Source of the DNA: a virus
IMG/VR virus record: IMGVR_UViG_3300008450_006252
Coordinates: 1-60,099 of that record
Strand: one strand, 5' to 3'
Length of the DNA: 60,099 nucleotides
Shown piece after piece: positions 58,329 to 60,099 of this stretch. The translations under genes were made by a program, and so were the position numbers. Numbering within the stretch: position 1 is the stretch's first letter; every line of letters begins with the position of its first letter. The notes beneath the pieces were generated by a model that did no database searches, had not been told where the DNA came from, and worked only from the letters and a program-made list of their open reading frames with translations.

Positions 58329-58727
58329 TCAGTTGTGTTGCATATGACTAGGTTTGGCTTCCACGTGAATGGCACCCGAAAATGTTTCATCTTGCGGCTG
58401 TTCGTCACTCACCAGCATGATGTCTTTTGGATCTACTCTGCGTAGGGTTTGCTTGCCAGTTTCATCTTCTACTTCAATGCCCCTGGTCCAACGACCATGT
58501 GCCACACACACCCATTGTCCCACAGTGACTTCATGTTGTTCTGGACCCACAGCATACACTTGTCCCCAGCGTGGACGGATACCGGTGCTTTTGCCGTTGT
58601 CGTTCAGCAACACAATACCACCTGTGGTAAAACGTTCGTCAAAGGTCATGTCAGTCACAATCACTGAATCATTCAGTGGATGGATTTGATTCTTGTTTAA
58701 TTGATGTGCGGAATATGCTAGTTTCAT
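58329..58727 (-). CDS. GroES/gp31-like co-chaperonin
   Basis: A 132-residue protein with IHPLNDSVIVTD (about 15-26, the GroES N-terminal strand RPL.DRV.V), FTTGGIVLLNDN in the mobile-loop place and GQVYAVGPEQHEVTVGQWVCV. In T4-like phages a gp31-type protein replaces GroES to fold the capsid. C-terminal tail with acidic and His-rich residues. Overlaps the 58724 gene by 4 bases. Confidence 0.82.
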   Translation of the reverse strand: MKLAYSAHQLNKNQIHPLNDSVIVTDMTFDERFTTGGIVLLNDNGKSTGIRPRWGQVYAVGPEQHEVTVGQWVCVAHGRWTRGIEVEDETGKQTLRRVDPKDIMLVSDEQPQDETFSGAIHVEAKPSHMQHN

Positions 58728-58927
58728 GGTGATTTCTTGTGTGTCCGGTTGTACTGTCGATTGACTTGTGCTGTCTTGCTGTTAACCACACCGCCGCGAT
58801 CGTCAACTACATCGCCTCTTGCGTTGACTTTCATATTGCCCACTGCACGAACTTTTTCGTTTTGCAGACGCAATGCGCCCATGTCAATTGATTTTCCTTG
58901 AGCTGTTTTATATAAACTTTTTGTCAT
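58724..58927 (-). CDS. conserved T4-like phage protein, 67 aa
   Basis: A 67-residue protein (MTKSLYKTAQGKSIDMGALRLQNEKVRAVGNMKVNARGDVV...). I recognise this as a conserved T4-like cyanophage family. It has an AGGAGA ribosome site. Basic, no motif; function unknown. Directly upstream of the GroES-like gene. Confidence 0.75.
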   Translation of the reverse strand: MTKSLYKTAQGKSIDMGALRLQNEKVRAVGNMKVNARGDVVDDRGGVVNSKTAQVNRQYNRTHKKSP

Positions 58928-58948
58928 GATTATCTCCTAAAACAATAT

Positions 58949-59467
58949 TTAACGCAAAAACTCCGCAGGATCTAATTCATAGTATAAACTGTTGATTTGA
59001 TGCACACCCAATTTGTACAGCACAAAACTGGCTGTACTAGATCCCCGGCCCACGCCCCAAATCAAATTGTTTTGTGTCATTACATCCACAAGGTATTTGA
59101 GATAACGCAAGAGATTAAACAAGTCGCGTTCTTGAAACAACAACAGTTCTTCACCACATCGTTGTAGTTCAGCATCTGTAGTGCATAGACTCAGCACATG
59201 TTCTGCTATGTCCATTTGCTGATATTGATCACTCATGTACCACCGGCTTTGGCACTCTCGGTCATATTCCTCTGTGGGCATGATGTCCATCAAGTCATTG
59301 TAGGCAATTAACTTGGGCACATTGTCCAACATGAGTGCGGCTGTTTCCAGGTCCACTGACGAGTCCACTATCATGCCGTCAAAGCCCGACGGGTCAAACC
59401 CACGCATGACTAGGTCAACTAGGTCTGCTTCGTTGAATATCAGTTCACCGTGATTATTTTGCTTCAT
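58949..59467 (-). CDS. DnaE-like (bacterial Pol III alpha) fragment protein
   Basis: A 172-residue protein. Its C-terminal third, YLKYLVDVMTQNNLIWGVGRG then SSTASFVLYKLGVHQINSLYYELDPAEFLR, matches the DnaE palm motif where [23 protein letters not shown]...FERFLN is the bacterial form. None of the DnaE catalytic Asp residues is included. The N-terminal half is not recognised. A similar stand-alone protein occurs in T4-like marine phages. Role unknown. Overlaps the 59454 gene by 14 bases. Confidence 0.65.
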   Translation of the reverse strand: MKQNNHGELIFNEADLVDLVMRGFDPSGFDGMIVDSSVDLETAALMLDNVPKLIAYNDLMDIMPTEEYDRECQSRWYMSDQYQQMDIAEHVLSLCTTDAELQRCGEELLLFQERDLFNLLRYLKYLVDVMTQNNLIWGVGRGSSTASFVLYKLGVHQINSLYYELDPAEFLR

Positions 59468-60071
59468 GCTTGCGAAAGTTGGGATAGATTACAGTATTAC
59501 CAGTGGGTTCAATGCGATCTTCTGGCCACATGAGGCCATATTCGTGCCAAACATTTGGTGTGACTTTGACCACATTGTCGGGCGTTGATTCTGTTTCCAA
59601 GGTATGGTGTTGAACAGAAGGATTGTGCCACCAAGCATCTTCTGCCACTGGCCAGTGTGCAAACACACCAAGATTGTCTTCGTCGTCATGCGAGTACCAA
59701 ACAGAATCACCCAGCACACTAGAGATATCCAAACTGGTCACAGTCATTCGGCCTTCCATGATAGCATTGAGTTTGCAGTATAACATCATGCCAACAATCT
59801 GGTCAACTGGTGCTTCAGGCAGGGTGGTGACATTGGTACCTAGCATTTGAAACATTTCTGCTTTGTCATGATCTGACGGACCAAAGAACACAGTATTGGC
59901 CAAGTCGTGATACACAAAGCATTTGAGTCTTTCTAATGCAATGTTACTGCTGGCAGCATCTTCAGTTTGAGTTAGCAAACTCACACTAACTGAATAACTG
60001 TTAAGTTGCAACTGGTCTTCGTAGTAGATGCCTGCCAAGAACTCTAGATCATATTGTAGTCGTACATTCAT
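59454..60071 (-). CDS. conserved phage protein, 205 aa
   Basis: A 205-residue protein with FVYHDLANTVFFGPSDHDKAEMFQMLG and TPNVWHEYGLMWPEDRIEPTGNTVIYPNFRKH, seen in T4-like marine phages in my recollection. No catalytic motif identified. Rich in His/Trp/Asp; possibly metal binding. The upstream region to the window end holds no other gene that can be supported. Confidence 0.6.
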   Translation of the reverse strand: MNVRLQYDLEFLAGIYYEDQLQLNSYSVSVSLLTQTEDAASSNIALERLKCFVYHDLANTVFFGPSDHDKAEMFQMLGTNVTTLPEAPVDQIVGMMLYCKLNAIMEGRMTVTSLDISSVLGDSVWYSHDDEDNLGVFAHWPVAEDAWWHNPSVQHHTLETESTPDNVVKVTPNVWHEYGLMWPEDRIEPTGNTVIYPNFRKHEAK

Positions 60072-60099
60072 CCGATATTAATTTTGTCTGAAAAGTCGT

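Noticed and set aside
1-60099. tRNA genes, CRISPR arrays, insertion sequences and an integrase
   Set aside because: No cloverleaf-like segment, no spaced direct repeats, no terminal inverted repeats and no recombinase motif were found; the only repeats are the short GVAEG linkers and fibre repeats.

Overview
The window looks like an interior segment of a large T4-type tailed-phage genome (contractile-tailed myovirus, closest in gene content to marine and freshwater T4-like phages). The T4-type replication genes are a family B DNA polymerase (gp43), the gp45 sliding clamp and the gp44 clamp loader. Also present are a PhoH-type ATPase, a GroES/gp31-like co-chaperonin, a DsbA-like small protein, several small conserved T4-like phage proteins and TATAAATA-type late boxes. 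Genes are packed with ATGA or TAATG overlaps, and nearly all lie on the minus strand. There is no integrase, tRNA, rRNA or CRISPR array and no gap above about 150 bases. The host cannot be named from the sequence.

Layout. At 1-3.8 kb lie preQ0-type genes (a partial queD and folE), an MBD4-like DNA glycosylase overlapping folE, an HIT protein, two 2OG-Fe(II) oxygenase-like proteins and small proteins. At 3.8-9 kb is a surface-sugar block (two SGNH hydrolases, FucT-like and GT-B glycosyltransferases, a short DegT-type protein, GalE). At 9-16 kb are a PTPS-fold protein, an FkbM methyltransferase, a DpdA-like transglycosylase, a sulfotransferase and the sliding clamp. At 16-20.3 kb are a methyltransferase, DNA polymerase, a pentein-fold amidinotransferase and DsbA-like. 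At 20.4-23.6 kb are proteins with head-targeting-like N-termini plus Dps. At 23.6-26.7 kb is a plus-strand island (radical SAM and two glycosyltransferases), followed by SGNH, PIG-L and DUF6492 genes on the minus strand.

At 28.9-35.6 kb are four overlapping genes for large modular proteins, including a 1389-residue nucleotidyltransferase / zinc-peptidase / amidoligase chain. They share short acidic N-termini and an in-frame GVAEG repeat. At 35.6-42.4 kb are a glycosyltransferase, an HxGH nucleotidyltransferase, a ClpA-like unfoldase and DnaJ. At 42.4-49.4 kb are a holin-like protein, tail or adhesin proteins (including a subtilisin-like protease), a GH19 endolysin, spanin-like proteins and another modular GVAEG protein. 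At 49.4-60 kb are a kinase/nucleotidyltransferase fusion, a third oxygenase, two radical SAM proteins, PhoH, HAD, SDR, gp44, GroES-like and a DnaE-like fragment.

How the parts may work together. FolE, QueD, a PTPS-like protein and the DpdA-like enzyme suggest 7-deazaguanine in phage DNA. The coupled glycosylase would fit either maintenance of that DNA or attack on host DNA. ClpA, DnaJ and GroES-like proteins form a proteostasis set. The GVAEG proteins look like virion-packaged polyproteins cut by a prohead protease and possibly injected. Many sugar, radical SAM and oxygenase genes point to elaborate glycan or small-molecule decoration. Functions come from motif recognition by eye; no database search was run.
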